From Tipula vernalis (taxonomy: Eukaryota; Arthropoda; Insecta; Diptera; Tipulidae): DNA of 64,000 bases. Numbering within the stretch: the stretch's first letter is position 1; each line of letters begins with the position of its first letter. Location: contig OY282558.1 in assembly GCA_958295665.1 (NCBI GenBank), positions 331,673,106-331,737,105 of the forward strand, read 5' to 3'. Positions 35,280-47,641 of this stretch are shown here, one piece after another. The notes beneath the pieces were generated by a model. It was not told where the DNA came from, ran no database searches, and was given only the letters and a program-made list of their open reading frames with translations. Both the position numbers and the translations under genes were made by a program.

Positions 35280-37869
35280 AACGTGTTATTATTTTTCGGA
35301 AAACTTAGATAAGTTCGACCTGCGAAATCAAATCTTTGCATCATGCACTATTTACAAATCCTTCAGCTCAATCTAAAATATATATTACAAAAATCCTATA
35401 GTCGACGAAATTTCGAATTCAACTCTTGAACAAAATGAATAATTTTCTTGAGCTTATTGTTTACTTAGACTTTTACTTTTTTTTACTAAGTAACAAATGG
35501 GTTGTCACTAATTTTATTTATAGAGCACAAAAATACCAAATTATAATAAATCTGTTTGTATTAAATGAATTATAACTTTTCTTAATTAATCAATTAATGA
35601 TATTGCCAAAGAATTAAGACAATCGGCCAACAACGAGAAAAACTAAAATGTCAACGTATGTGTAAAAACTGACATATATGTGAACTTCTAATTATTTTGT
35701 AATTAAAATTCTATTAACATACGAGTATGACACTTTTATATGACGAAAATATATTTAGACGGTAGGTACACTACCGCAATACAAAAATTATATTATTCAA
35801 TTTTTAATTAACATTTATGACCTGTAGCACAAACACTTTGATGTTGTTTATCGTGGGTTAGATTTTTGTAATTAAGAATATCTCAAAATATCTTTCTGGA
35901 GTACTTAAATATAAAGAAACAATTTTAATTAAAAATTTTATATTTAATATAATAATGCCAAAATTATTTTAGATTGTTTTTAGAGAAGTCCTCTGATCTA
36001 AATTAATTGAATAGAAATTGTCCAACGATAAAAATGCTCCCACGAGTGAAACTGGAATTATTTCAAACACACCTTTAGATAAGATAATAGATGTTAAGCC
36101 GAATTTGATTTAATTTGATATTTATCTAATCTAAGTTTTTATGGAACTGCTTTACACAATTATCAATATACAGCAGCAGTGCGTCGGTCTACTCTATACA
36201 TAGATTAGATAAAAACATATTACTATTTCATGATTAGGGATTTGTTATTTACTTATTAAACAAATGTGTGCTTATTTTATTAAATTCATCAAACTATAAT
36301 ATTTGATGGCTAATGGTTCAATTAACAATTTTTAAATAGTATTTCAATAATAATACAATAGATATTTAGTAACATACAACTATTCAACAAAAATCGTTGC
36401 TTAAAAAATATTCTTTGGGTATCCAAGAAGAATTAGAATTATTGTTCTGATCGATCATAAATATTCAATATATAAATTTTCAATTTGCATAATTTGCACA
36501 TTCACAAAATTAGTTGTTACTTTAATTTTTACCGTACGCATAAGCACTTAACTATAATTAGTTGTACGGTAGATGGCTTTATTAATAATGGCTTACAGAA
36601 GCGTCTTACTGAGGTGTGAAATATGATATGATTTTCTTATATTATACAGCTGAATCAGAAATGTACAGAATTTCAATCACAAATAAACTTTTCGAAAATA
36701 GTGTAAACAACTTTAAAACGTTAACTGATAAGGTATTTGAATAATCCTACAGCATACAAATAAAACAGCTGTATTAAAATTGCTCAATTATGATTTAATC
36801 GTTTTATGATGAGTCAACCCCAATAAAATTTAACTCTTTTGATGATACCGCTTTTTCGTAAATAGCACATGGCATTGACATTAGTTTGATGTTTGTAGAA
36901 TGTACAACGGGCAAAATTTGTATTAAAATCTAGTAAGCACAGAAATTACCAACAAATGAACATGCGGTACGGAATAAAATAAAATAGATCGTGTGCGCAG
37001 ATGCTTTCTAAATAGACTAAATTCAATCCACTTAATGAATTTGAAGGTTTTGATTTTTGATTATTTACTATTTGTGATAGGCATTTTTATGATATAATAT
37101 GACACAATATGACAAAGGCGAACCAATGTGATAAGTATTTATTATTAATACAACAGCCAGCACAATAGATCTTTTAGGTCGCGGTGCGAGGTGGCTTATC
37201 GCCCACATGGCCCTCCGGTTAATAATAATAATAATACAACATGGGGCTCCACCCCATCGAATAATTAATAATTGTTTATTTTCGATGACGGATGCAAATA
37301 CAATAAAAAATTCACGTTGTTGTTTTTGTTTCGTAAGTTTCGTTAAAACCAGTTTAGTGTATATATTACCGCTTAAGTATTAAATCAGGTATTTCTTAGA
37401 AAACGAAGTATTTCATAGATTGCCTAAAGCCCTAGACAGACTATGGTTTAATAAATCCGATTTAGTGAATTTTCGAAATTAGCTGGCTGTAGTTAGATTT
37501 ACGTTATTTATGCTTTATTTTGAGTTTAGTGACTAAAACGATGTAATGGGAGTGTAATAGTTTGACAAATATTATGAAAACCATAACAGCTTAAGTGTAT
37601 TAACGGTAATTTAAAACGAGTTTAGCTAAATCGGATTTAATAAATCGCAGTCTGTCAAGGGTATAAAGCTCTTAGTTAAAGTATGCAATTTTAGCTTATT
37701 ACAAGCTTTATTTAGTTCTGTAGAATGACATTAATCAATCTGGCAAAGTTTAAAATTATACAAAAAATAAGAATCATTTTTAAATCTAAAAATTTCACCA
37801 CCGTAAAAAATGCAACAAATTGCTACTAATATGGTATATACATAAGAGTATAATAAATAAGTCTTTCAA
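35280..37869. other. AT-rich region with one LINE/SINE-like tail
   Basis: At about 37165-37255 a GC-richer segment (GGTGCGAGGTGGC, CATGGCCCTCCGG) runs into a (TAA)n stretch, as in the 3' end of a non-LTR element. The rest shows no recognisable content. Confidence 0.4.
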
Positions 37870-38402
37870 ATTGCGCGGTTTTTTAAATCTTTAATAAAAC
37901 ACAGATGGCCTTTTGAATTTGCCTAAGTCTTGTCACATTTAAGAAGTGTCATTTATATTCCACAGATGTCTGCTCTTTTGTTAAATTTTTTTCGTTAAAA
38001 TGTCACCAATGACACGAATAATTTCATCCTTTAGTTCAGAAAACTTGACTTTTCACTTAACCCCAAAGAAAATAGTCCAATGGTGTCAAATCACATGGTC
38101 TTGGTAGCCAATTAACATCACCATTTCTTGAAGTAACTTGACCACCATTTCTCGAAGTAACTCGAAATATTATTCATTTCAGGCCACAAAATTAATTTAT
38201 CATCTCACGATATCGATTAACATTCACAGCTACAGTTTCACCGGAACCATTTTCAAAAAAATACGGACCAATTACACCACCATAGCATAATGCACACAAA
38301 ACATTGAGTCGTTTTGGATGTACTGGTTTTTCATGAATTATTCGTGGATTTTCCTCATCCCGAATTCGACAATTTGGTTTATTAAAGTATCCACCAATTT
38401 AA
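37870..38402 (-). pseudogene. mariner-superfamily transposase remnant
   Basis: On the minus strand the frame gives GGYFNKPNCRIRDEENP, HPKRLNVLCALCYGGVIGPY and FFENGSGETVAVNVNRYREM. After a deletion that removes the Q-D-G-A-x-x-H segment it gives TSRNGDVNWLPRPCDLTPLD and YFLWG. It is a relative of the transposase at 28965-29403 but diverged. It abuts the LINE remnant at 38403, with no recognisable N terminus. Confidence 0.8.
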
Positions 38403-39360
38403 ACAGTAATAACAAGGAGCCATTTAAAGTTAGGTTGCATAGCGAATTAATATAAATTAGAAATAAAATTGGCCCCAAAACCGAATCCTGAGAGACTCCA
38501 CAGTCATGTCACAAAACATCACTATAAATACCATTAATACAAACTTGTTGTTTTCTACTACTGAGATAACTCCTGAACGATTTAAGCACGATGCCTATTA
38601 CTCCAAGCTTTCCTATAAGATCTAGAAATTAGACTCCTTATTTTTTTTTTTTTATTTAGCCCATCGATAATATTGCCGCATATGATTTATGGCATTTTCA
38701 GTACTTCGACCTTTTCTGAATCTATACTGATCCACACTTAAAATCTTATTTTTATTTAAAAAATCAGGCAAGCGCCTCTTAATAAGTTTTTCTAGAACTT
38801 TCGAAAAGACAGAAAGCAAATATATAGGGCGTAACTTATGGTTCGCATCCTTTAAATAAAGACAAAACAGAAGATATTTTTAATAGATCTGGAAAGATGC
38901 CTTGTATCAGACACAGATTAATAATGTGTCAAAGGCTTACTTAAATACTGACTTACTCTCTTTACCATATTGATTGATACCCTACATATACCTTTAGAGA
39001 AACTCTGTGTTATATTTGTTAAAATCTTACAAACTTCTTTTTCAGTAGCTAAACTTAAAAAAGAAGATTTAGTATATTCATTTTGATTATTAAACATAAA
39101 ATATAATTTATCATCATTAAAGTAATTAAGGCCACTCCAAATTAAAGTTTTCAAATGTTTAGCAATATTCATAAAAAATGAGTTAAACAGGTTGTCATTT
39201 TGATCTTGAATATAACTATATGTCCATAAATTTAGGTTTATATTAATGGCTTTCCATTGTTTGCGGACATCTAACGCACTACTATTAAAAATTCTACTCG
39301 TATCATAACAATTAGTTAATTTCCTTTGCGACAAGCCTACGATATGACAAATATTTTCGT
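38403..39360 (-). pseudogene. LINE reverse transcriptase remnant
   Basis: From 39334 down: a 138-codon frame with FMNIAKHL, the pre-RT region. Then IFPDLLKISSVLSLFK, then IYLLSVFSKVLEKLIKRRLP (a YRPIS-type block), VDQYRFRKGRSTENAI, KLGVIGIVLKSFRSYLSSRK and GVSQDSVLGPILFLIYINSL. The RT breaks off after LLLLF, just before the catalytic FADD motif, where the mariner remnant begins. Several stops. This is a CR1/Jockey-like RT. Confidence 0.85.
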
Positions 39361-39966
39361 TTAAGATGTATTTTTAAATTTTAGGAGTTTATCCTTCGTT
39401 CTAACTTAGATCATTATTTTAAAGGATATCCGCAAAACCCAAAATGTTGAGAAAAAGCATTTAAAGTTAAACTACTGCAATTAATTCAGTTTAATTTCAT
39501 CCAGTAGGACTTTTTGCGCTACATTTTATCGTTTCTAATTCATTTTATTGAATTAAACGACTTATTAAAGGTACAAGAAAATCTTGCTTTTTATACAGAT
39601 ACCATATCGAGACTACAGATTTTCCCCTTCATGAGTACAGACACATATTAAAATTGTTTATTTCAGCATGGAAACATACCAAAGTTAATTTTTAGTACAT
39701 CCGCCATTTTCATTTCACACAGAAGATGTACGATAAAATGATGCATTTTTATAATTTCCTTGCATTATGAAGATGCCTATTCAAAATGTGTTATTTAACA
39801 CTATTTACCGCAATCCATAAGTTTTTTTGGCGAAAAAGAATGGAAAAATCAAAAAAATTAATTTTTTGTAGAAGTTACTCAACATTTATAAGATCATAGT
39901 AACATTTTGAAAGAAAAATAAGGTTTAATATGTTCATCTCATTTTTATATATGGATAAGAAGAAGT
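39361..39966. other. unassigned AT-rich region
   Basis: No recognised content. Confidence 0.4.
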
Positions 39967-40420
39967 TATTTATTTATTTATTTTATACACAAAAAATTTT
40001 TTAAGATCCATACAGTCCATTTTGAGCATAAGAGCTCATTATAATGGAATATATGGAAAATATATGGTACTCTAAACTTTTCTCCAATTTTTTCTGGATG
40101 TCCTCTGCATTTTTCCCCGCTTTTCATCCCTTCGATAATTCAGCTACTCGTATTATGGTTCTCGCATTATTGTCATACGTTATTCTTTCTTGTTCGCCTT
40201 ATTGGGTTAATACGTTAGCCACTTTTACTATTTTTCTTTTTTCATTAAACTGTTTCTTCAGCTACAAAGGCATTCCAGTTTATGCATATAACAGTCACGT
40301 AAATAATTATAATAAATACAAAATAGAAAAAAAAATACAAAAATTAAATAATATGCGAGAAAAAAAGCATTTCTGACACGCACGAAAGTCAAAGCCTACG
40401 GCCTAAAATCAAATAAGATG
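39967..40420 (-). mobile_element. LINE 3' remnant with GAGC stem-loop and AAATA tail
   Basis: On the minus strand the 3' end reads AATGAGCTCTTATGCTCAAA, then TGGACTGTATGGATC, then AAATAAATAAATAA. The GAGC...GCTC stem and the words after it match the tails at 23219-23318 and 63437-63525. Upstream broken frames may be the end of ORF2. The 110-codon plus-strand frame at 40044-40376 is on the opposite strand and is probably spurious. Confidence 0.5.
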
Positions 40421-40629
40421 TATTCGCACTTTTCGTCAAAATAAACACAATTCTTAGTGCTGCGAGTGCCAGTATTTTTAAGTGGATGATAGAAGTAACT
40501 ACAATTTCCCATTTTTTTATTACAAATATCTGAATAGATCTATCGAGATTAATAAAAAAATACAACAATTGTATAATGTTAAACATTTTAAGTACATTGA
40601 ATATGACTACCAATTATTACGTGTAAAAT
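40421..40629. other. unassigned spacer
   Basis: No recognised content. Confidence 0.3.
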
Positions 40630-41564
40630 CAAATGAACCTAAATTAAACAAGGCCATAGTAAAAAAAAGAAGCTTCTATAAGATAATTAGAAATGAGGAA
40701 CAAACCAAATTATAATACCTTAATTTTGAATGTCGTTTAAGTAAATCGTTTTCATTTTCTTGTAACAATTGATTTCTTTAAACCAAAACTTAAAAAATAA
40801 AATCATAACAACAGCATACTGGTCAAATTAAAATAAAAGCTTACTACAAATCGTGTGGTCATTAAATCAATAAACATTACATAGATGGCAGTGACGGTAG
40901 TAAAAATTTGGTAAAATCGTACTGAAAATTACCACCTGGGAAAATTTCAAGTTCAAAAATTGTAGGAAAAGCAAAACAAATTCACAAAATATTAAGAACG
41001 TGTATTAATTTTGTGATTACATAATTTTTTTTCGTATTTTTCTGTAAACATCTCAAGCCGCGTCTTTTTTTATTAGTCTGGAGCAAGCTATCAGGAGCAC
41101 ATAGGAAATTTCTATTTAAAATTTTGCTATTATACACATGTGTCGCAAGTAAACAAAAATCTAAAATTTGCAGTTGTATGACAGCTCAAAAGCTAAAGGA
41201 TTTTAGCACGTTCACAAATAAATAAAAACAAATTTGGAACTGAACTTATTTTAATAAATTTTAATTTTATTTGATTAATAAATTTTATTTTAATTTAATA
41301 AATTTATGTGAACATAAATTTTATTTATTTAGCACCATTTTTATAATTAACTATCACCACCGTGCGAGTTGGGCGGCATGTCGCCTTATTCAAAATCGAG
41401 AGCAGACTAATTTTTATTTTGTTTTATGTTGTGTATCTTTCGTGTTCGTTTCGTTGTTTTTGGACAAGCCGGTCAGCGGTTGGTCGTTCTATGTCATGTG
41501 ACATAGTGCCCAATGTCCTGGTACAGGTGGCACCCAATGTGCGGCGAGCTCGTGTTGGCGCAGG

Positions 41565-42215
41565 ATGGATTGTAGTGGTGCATTGGGTGGACCGCTACAG
41601 GATAATCGAGATGCTTCATTGTCAGAAGACGACGAAGATGAAGATAAATATGTTGATGAAGTGGACATGCCTGATACAAAAGTCGATTCAAAACAAAGAA
41701 TTATTGTATGTAATCTACGTACACGTGAAGAAACAGCTAAATATCTCAGAAATTTGGACCCCAATTCGGCATATTATGATCCAAAAACACGTTCTATGAG
41801 GGATAATCCTTATCCAAAATCACAAGAGTAAAATGACTTTTTTTTTACTAAGTTTAGAATTAAATAAATAAATTAATTTTATTATTTTAGAGTTGAGTTC
41901 GGCGGAAAAAATTTTGTACGATTTACTGGCGACACCAAAAATATGCCAAAGCCCTACTATTTGCTTGAGAAGCTTATATGGAAAAGGTATTGACGTACAC
42001 TTGTTAGCTAAGCCAACTAAATTGGAATTGCTACAACAAGAATATGACAATGAAAGAATAATTTAAATCTCAAGTGGAAGACACAATTTTGGCGAGGAGC
42101 ATCTCCAAGTCCCACCGACATCTTTGTTACTTGCACAAACCGAAAAGTACACTGAATATTCTCCAAGTGGAAATTCGAAGCCGATATGAAAAAGATTTAT
42201 ATTTGAATAATCACT
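41565..42215 (+). pseudogene. SLU7: SLU7 pre-mRNA splicing factor gene fragment
   Basis: SLU7 acts at 3' splice-site choice in the second step of splicing. The frame from about 41600 gives [20 protein letters not shown], then [20 protein letters not shown] and [11 protein letters not shown], strongly matching the SLU7 core. An intron of 63 bp (41828-41890, GTAAAA...TTTTAG) is retained; the joined frame continues [15 protein letters not shown]. Then a frameshift leads to [18 protein letters not shown] near 41980-42030, and another to [20 protein letters not shown] near 42093. The N-terminal zinc knuckle and the C terminus are missing. It is broken and truncated. The kept intron means it was copied as DNA, not from mRNA. 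Confidence 0.85.
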
Positions 42216-42443
42216 GAAGAATCTAGAGAGCCATCATATAAAAGTTGCTCCCAATAGCGAATTTTATATGACGGTTTTCAATAGAGGATCCCGAAAGCGA
42301 ATAAAAAACGCACTAATAATTTTAATTCGTCAGAGCCAACTTTGATACATAGTATTTTTCAAAATGAAAGTTCTGCAATTAATATTTATTTAATACCAAT
42401 TAACGACTTTCACCGTGCGTCTAGCTGAAGAAATTTTAACCGA

Positions 42444-42909
42444 GAAATTGATGTAAACCAATTTTCGCCGTAGTAGTTATATGGAAATATTAATTAAAAT
42501 TGCAAAGAATTCGATACAAAATGCTACCCATACATAAAGTACGGGTTTTCTTTATTTGATTGATTTAGTTCAATTTTAATATTAAAAGTGCCACAAAATA
42601 GTGTTAAAATTTGGTTAAATTTGATAATAAGTTACCGCCAATCATCGTTAATTTATTTTTGTTACAATAAATATATTTACTACTATAATTACATTTATTA
42701 CAAGATAAAAACAACATTATATATTATATTGTATTCAATGATGCTAAATTAATATCAAATTTATGCAATTTTGAACATTGTTTTTTGGTACTTTTAATAT
42801 TAAAATCGAACTAAATCAATCAAATACAGAAAAACCGTACTTTACATTATGTATGTTGATTAATATTTGCATATAACTACTATGGCGAAAATTTGTTTAG
42901 ATTAATTTC
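42444..42909. mobile_element. MITE with ~125-150 bp inverted arms
   Basis: The left arm (42444-42594) and right arm (42785-42909) are reverse complements, sharing AATTTTCGCC(G/A)TAGTAG, TTATATGGAAATATTAAT-like words, AAAGTACGG and GATTGATTTAGTTC. The left arm has about 30 extra bases. The centre is AT-rich and non-coding. No clear target duplication was found. Confidence 0.75.
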
Positions 42910-43350
42910 AAACTTATAAACTCACCAGAGCAGTTGTTCACACTTGAAAAAACGGCTTTCGATGTCTCTTGGCTTGAGTTCATACCAAACCCAATTTCTT
43001 TGTTTTTGCACCATAGCCAAGGCCTTGAGACGCTTGTTGAGTCACTCCCAAAGTGCCAAAATCAGCCCTTTAAAAATGCCGGAACCAGTACCGACATATT
43101 TTTATTCATGGAGCATGTTCCACATAAGCTTCACACAGCAATAGATGTCCATCAGCTGGACTTTTCAAATTAAAACAAAAAAGCAGCGCTTCCCACAAAT
43201 TGTGTTTTGTTGCCACAAAGGTTGACATACTGATTTTTAGAGGGAAATGATGACGCTTTAACATGAATATAGTTACAAGATGGTGCGATGCGATTTAATA
43301 CTAATTACGCCATCTTTTGTAAATCCCTCCAAACTTATTTGTACACCCAA
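42910..43350 (-). mobile_element. 5' half of a mariner element
   Basis: The right end, reverse-complemented, starts TTGGGTGTACAAATAAGTTT next to TA (43351-43352), a mariner terminus. Coding starts at 43228 with MSTFVATKHNL and, in shifting frames, gives LLLCEAYVEHAP, IKICRYWFRHF, RLKALAMVQKQRNWVWYELK and PRDIESRFFKCEQLL. That is the N-terminal helix-turn-helix region up to just before the first catalytic Asp. The 3' half is absent. Part of the middle of this N-terminal region is also deleted. It differs from the copy at 21312-22555. Confidence 0.85.
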
Positions 43351-43352
43351 TA

Positions 43353-43888
43353 AAAAAATGGAGGTGTGGCCAACACACGACTTTCTTTTACGAACAGAGA
43401 ATTTTGAGAAATTTTAATTTTTTTTTTATAATTTTTTAATTTTTTTTTTTAATTTTTAAATTTTTAAATTTTTTTTTAATTTTTTTTTTTTTTTAATTTT
43501 ATTTGTTTTTAATTTTTGGAAACATTTTGTTTTTAGTAGTTTTTTGTAAACCTTCTACTTTTTAAGTTATTTGCAAAATAAATTTTCTGGACCAAAGGAG
43601 TGGCCACTTCCGGTTAGCCGATTTGGAGTAAAATTCACTGGGACCTCCCAATTTATCAAAAAAGCTTAAATCTGAAGTTTCAGTTCGATTGGTTAAACCA
43701 TCTGGGCTGTAGAGAGGACACAGACAGACTGACAGACTGACAGACTGACAGACTGACAGACAGACACCATTTCGAAACCCACTTTTTCGGACTCAGGGGA
43801 CCTCAAAACAGATAAATCACTAAAAATATCAAGGTCCAAAATTTTCATGATTACTATACTTTATTTTACTAGAGTAAAAGAAAGTAAA
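43353..43888 (+). repeat. GGAGGTGTGGCCAAC repeat, copy 2
   Basis: Longer copy of 34985-35279. It holds T-rich low-complexity sequence (43415-43520), an eight-base tandem ACAGACTG at 43726-43767, and then CCCACTTTTTCGGACTCAGG. It ends in TACTTTATTTTACTAGAGTA and AAAGAAAGTAAAAC, which fold as a stem of about 12 bp. It abuts the mariner TIR on the left and the transposon right end on the right. Confidence 0.65.
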
Positions 43889-44006
43889 ACGTCATTTTTA
43901 CTATGGATTCCTATGGAAATTTGTGAAAAGTTATATCAGCAAAAAAGTTTTTAAAAAATACGTCATGATAGTTATGGTTCTGTACTCTAGAAGGTTCTGA
44001 TAAAAT

Positions 44007-44370
44007 GTATTAATTAAAATACAAAAACCAGAGACTACTGTATACATAAGAGCCTTCAGTATCGACTGTAAATAAGATACATACAATTTTTTCTTTATTA
44101 TGAAACTATATGGGAAAACGATTATTTTCATTTGCTATTTTAGTTTATTAGAATTATGAGCTGTTGTTTTATTTCTATATGAAAATGTTCATGAAACATG
44201 TAATTTTATTTGATTGAAAAATCAAGTCATGAAAATGTTTATTTCTTAGTAGAAATCGTCTTCAAAAATAAGATATTTTTGAACTTTAAAATGTTGTTGT
44301 TTTTGCAATATACGTCATAAGCTCATAACTCGAAATTTATAAACAATAAAATAACAAAGCATTCCTAGGT
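44007..44370. other. unassigned spacer
   Basis: Lies between two copies of the CAGAGC transposon. Contains GAGACTACTGTATACATAAG and GAGCCTTC words that may be decayed ends of the same family. Nothing clear. Confidence 0.35.
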
Positions 44371-44377
44371 ATACAAG

Positions 44378-45295
44378 CAGAGCCTTCTAGAGTATAGAGC
44401 CATAATCTTAATGACGTATTTTTTAGAAGCTTTTTTAGTGGTATAACTTTTCACTGATTTCCATAGGAATCCATAGTAAAAATGGTGTTTTTTAGCTTCA
44501 AGTTTTTCAATGAAAAAAGCAAAAATATTATAAAATATTTATATAAAAGTTTTCTACATATCTTTAAGAACAATATACAAGAAGGCCATATTGGTATTAA
44601 GTAAATATTAATTGCAGAAATATTCAAATTAAATTATTTCTAAAATATATTTTTTTGAACTTTCATTTTGAAAAATACATCAAAGTTGGCTCTGACAAAT
44701 TAAAATAATACTTGCTAAATTTATCTTTAGTTTTACTAGTGTACGTAAGATGTCTAAAATGATAAAAGGAAAATTCGAAAAAAAATTATTTAATCGCAAA
44801 ATTATCACACGTTCCTATAATTTGTGATTTTGTTTTGCTTTTCCTACAATTTTTGAACTTGAAATTTCCCCAGGTGGTAATTTTTGGTACGATTTTTCAA
44901 AATTTTTACGGCCATCACTGCCATCTATGTAATGTATATTGACTTAATAACCAAACGAATCGTAGTAAGCTTTTATTTCAATTTGACCAGAATGCTGGTG
45001 TTATGAATTTTTTTAATATTTTTGTTTAAATAAATCAATTATTACAAGAAAATGAAAACGATTTACTTAAACGATATTCATATTTGTTCAAATTCAAACA
45101 TTTATGAAAGTATTTTAGAAATCATAATTAAGAATTTGTAACGTTTTCATTTAAAAATTTGTCTTAGGAAAAAAAGTGATTTCCCATATGTTTTGTGTGT
45201 TTTACTATGAAAAGTTTGGTTATTTCCTCGTTTCTAATTCCCCTATAAAACCTCAGATTTTTTGATTATGGCTCTATAAAATACAGGGTGCTCTG
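44378..45295 (-). mobile_element. CAGAGC-TIR transposon, copy A (complete, inverted)
   Basis: The reverse complement of 62145-63063 over its whole length (918 versus 919 bp). It begins CAGAGCCTTCTAGAGTATAG and ends with the complement of CAGAGCACCCTGTATTTTAT. The inner TIR word ATAGAGCCATAAT is shared by both ends. ATACAAG occurs directly on both flanks (44371-44377 and 45296-45302), a 7 bp target duplication. No open frame of note. Ends starting CAGAG would fit hAT or P-like transposases, but hAT normally makes 8 bp duplications. Confidence 0.9.
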
Positions 45296-45302
45296 ATACA
45301 AG

Positions 45303-47641
45303 CCGTCAGGAAAAAATTCGAACTTAATATAAGGGGGTAGAAAGACAAAAAAAATAGATTTTTCATTAAAATCATAAGAAAAGTTATGATTTTTTAATAT
45401 CGTTTTTCTTAAATGAAAAATCTTACAAAAATGAATTTTGATTTCTACGTTATCAAGAAGAAGGTGATAAATATATGATTTGAAAATCAATTAATAAAAT
45501 CTTATTTATAGATATTTAATTAATATTTTAATAAAAGCCCTTTATTTACAAACACAACTTCACACCTCATGACGTCACAACTTTCGTTCACGGTTTTTTT
45601 ATAGTAAAAAAATGTCGATAAATAGCAGTTTAAACTAACGAGGAGAAAAATCTTTTTATTCTTACATGTAAAAAAACCATTTAGTTTTTATTGTTGTTAA
45701 AGAGTGGTTGTGCGTAGTTTGTTTATTTCTGGTCTATTGTATCTTAAAGTCTTTGATAAGTATGATCTGACGTCATTGATTTCGTTTTTATAATTTTATA
45801 CTGTATTTTTCACATAGGCTTACAAAGAAAAAGTAAATTTGTTCAATTTTATTTTAATTATATTAATAAAATTACTAAATTTAAGTTCAATAATGGCATT
45901 CACAACATTTTCGACTTGTTAATCAGACAAAATGAAGAGGCCAATCATTTATAAATATATCTACCAAAAAAAAGTACAAATATCAAAATCCCCTCCTTAC
46001 TTTAACAATACAAAGTGTATCGACTCCATGTGTTGAATGCCATTATTTTTAATATATTTTGTCTATAAAAAGCCGGAAGAATCTTTTGGATTTTAATACA
46101 GATAAATTTTTCTTCTAAATTTAAGTTATTGGTTTTAAAATATGTTATACTCAAAGGTTTGATTTAAATATAAACCTAAAAATATTTTCTGTTACGAGTA
46201 TTTTTCATTCATAAAATTGTAATCAAAAATGTTCAATTTTACATGGGTTCTTATGGGAAATCGTAAAACGTATCCCCCTTAAATTAAACTTCTTTTAAAA
46301 TTGATCTGAACTTGATGGCTTGTATATTTAGGAATGCTTTGACAATAATCATCTCTTTCATTGACTCTGAATTTGCAAAGCATGCTATATAGATTGTTTT
46401 GATTTTTGATTTTCTTCACGCTCATTGTATTCATTTAAATTTTTCTGTTTGGCTCTTTCTGATTTATTTGAATTTTGATTGTTGAGCGGAGACGTGTTGT
46501 CTTTTTCTCACCATTGGTTTTAGATGTGGATAAATCTCTTTTTAATACATATTGTTATTATTGTAGAATGTTTTTTAATTTAATTTCTCTTATTTTCTTT
46601 TGATTATTGCTGGAAAATAGTGAAATTTGAAAACCTGTGTTTATTAAATGAGTAAGACATCGAGTTGTTTTTTAGCGATTTCAGAAAAAAATATTTAACT
46701 GGGTTTAACATTTAAGTCATGTTTTACCATCACACAAGCTTTATTTGAAGAAATTGTAAGGTACCTAATTTTGCCTTTCGACATATTGTCTGGAAAATAA
46801 TGAAGTTTTTGAAAAATGAACTAGAATATAAGGTAACGAACAGCAGCAAATCTTAACAAGTGATTTTTTGCAGATATCCTGTTTTTGTTTAATTCCACAT
46901 AAATAAACAAACTCGTTAATAATGCAGTACTTTTGTTAAAGCTTTCAACACAATAGCCGGTGCTTAAAGTGTTAATAATCTTTATTTCGTTTATCCTTCT
47001 TTTGAAAAAGGTAAATGTCTTTACCGAATTTAGTGTATTTACCCTGAGTTTTGGTCCACCTAAGATTACGAATAAGTTTGTTCTTTGTTCATTTGTGACT
47101 ATTATTGATTCAAAATTCTACACCATAAAATATCAGGACATTTCGAAGCAACAAAAAGGTAAACCTTGTAGGAAACAGTGTACCGTAAGCCCAATCAGAA
47201 TCCCTGAATAATTTTGGTGAAAGTCGTACCGGAAAAAATGTCTGCTTATTTAGAGTGAGAGTATTCCGAGTATTATTGTTTAAAATTTTGTTTTCTCTTG
47301 ATTAGGTGTCAATTTTTAGATAACAGCATCATGTCAGCATTGTAAGACGCAGTAAATAACTCTTACTCATAAAATCATAAATATTTTGAATAATTCATTT
47401 TAATATTTACATTTTTATTTATTTTTATTTACTGCTTAGTCGTTCGTACCGTACTTATTCCAAATTTCGTATAAAATAATTTACTAAACTACACTGAGAG
47501 ATTGCGCAGAACAATCAAAAAATTTGTCTACATTGTGTTAGAGTTTAGAGGGTATATAGTACACATACAAAAAATACTGTTGTCAAAACAATAATAATAC
47601 ATATTTTCATTTTACCACATACATAATTTCCATGAAAGAAA
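45303..47641. other. unassigned AT-rich region
   Basis: An 83-codon plus-strand frame at 46960-47211 has a hydrophobic start and a Cys/Lys/Arg-rich end but no recognisable identity. No transposon signature seen. Confidence 0.35.

Larger units (their letters stand above)
40630..43999 (+). mobile_element. CAGAGC-TIR transposon, copy D, carrying a SLU7 fragment
   Basis: Homology to the complete copy at 62145-63063 runs from about 40630 to 41046, resumes at 42321-42404, and closes at 43889-43999 with ACTCTAGAAGGTTCTG. Flanks are GTAAAAT (40623-40629) and ATAAAAT (44000-44006), six of seven bases alike; two other copies have perfect 7 bp target duplications. The left TIR is decayed. Between 41046 and 42321, where the plain copies have only about 60 bases, lies ~1.27 kb that includes part of SLU7. 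A MITE, a mariner fragment and a GGAGGTGTGG repeat were inserted later (42444-43888). Confidence 0.7.

Noticed and set aside
40044..40376. 110-residue hydrophobic plus-strand protein
   Set aside because: The opposite strand has the stem-loop and tail of a LINE 3' end, and the plus frame has no family resemblance.
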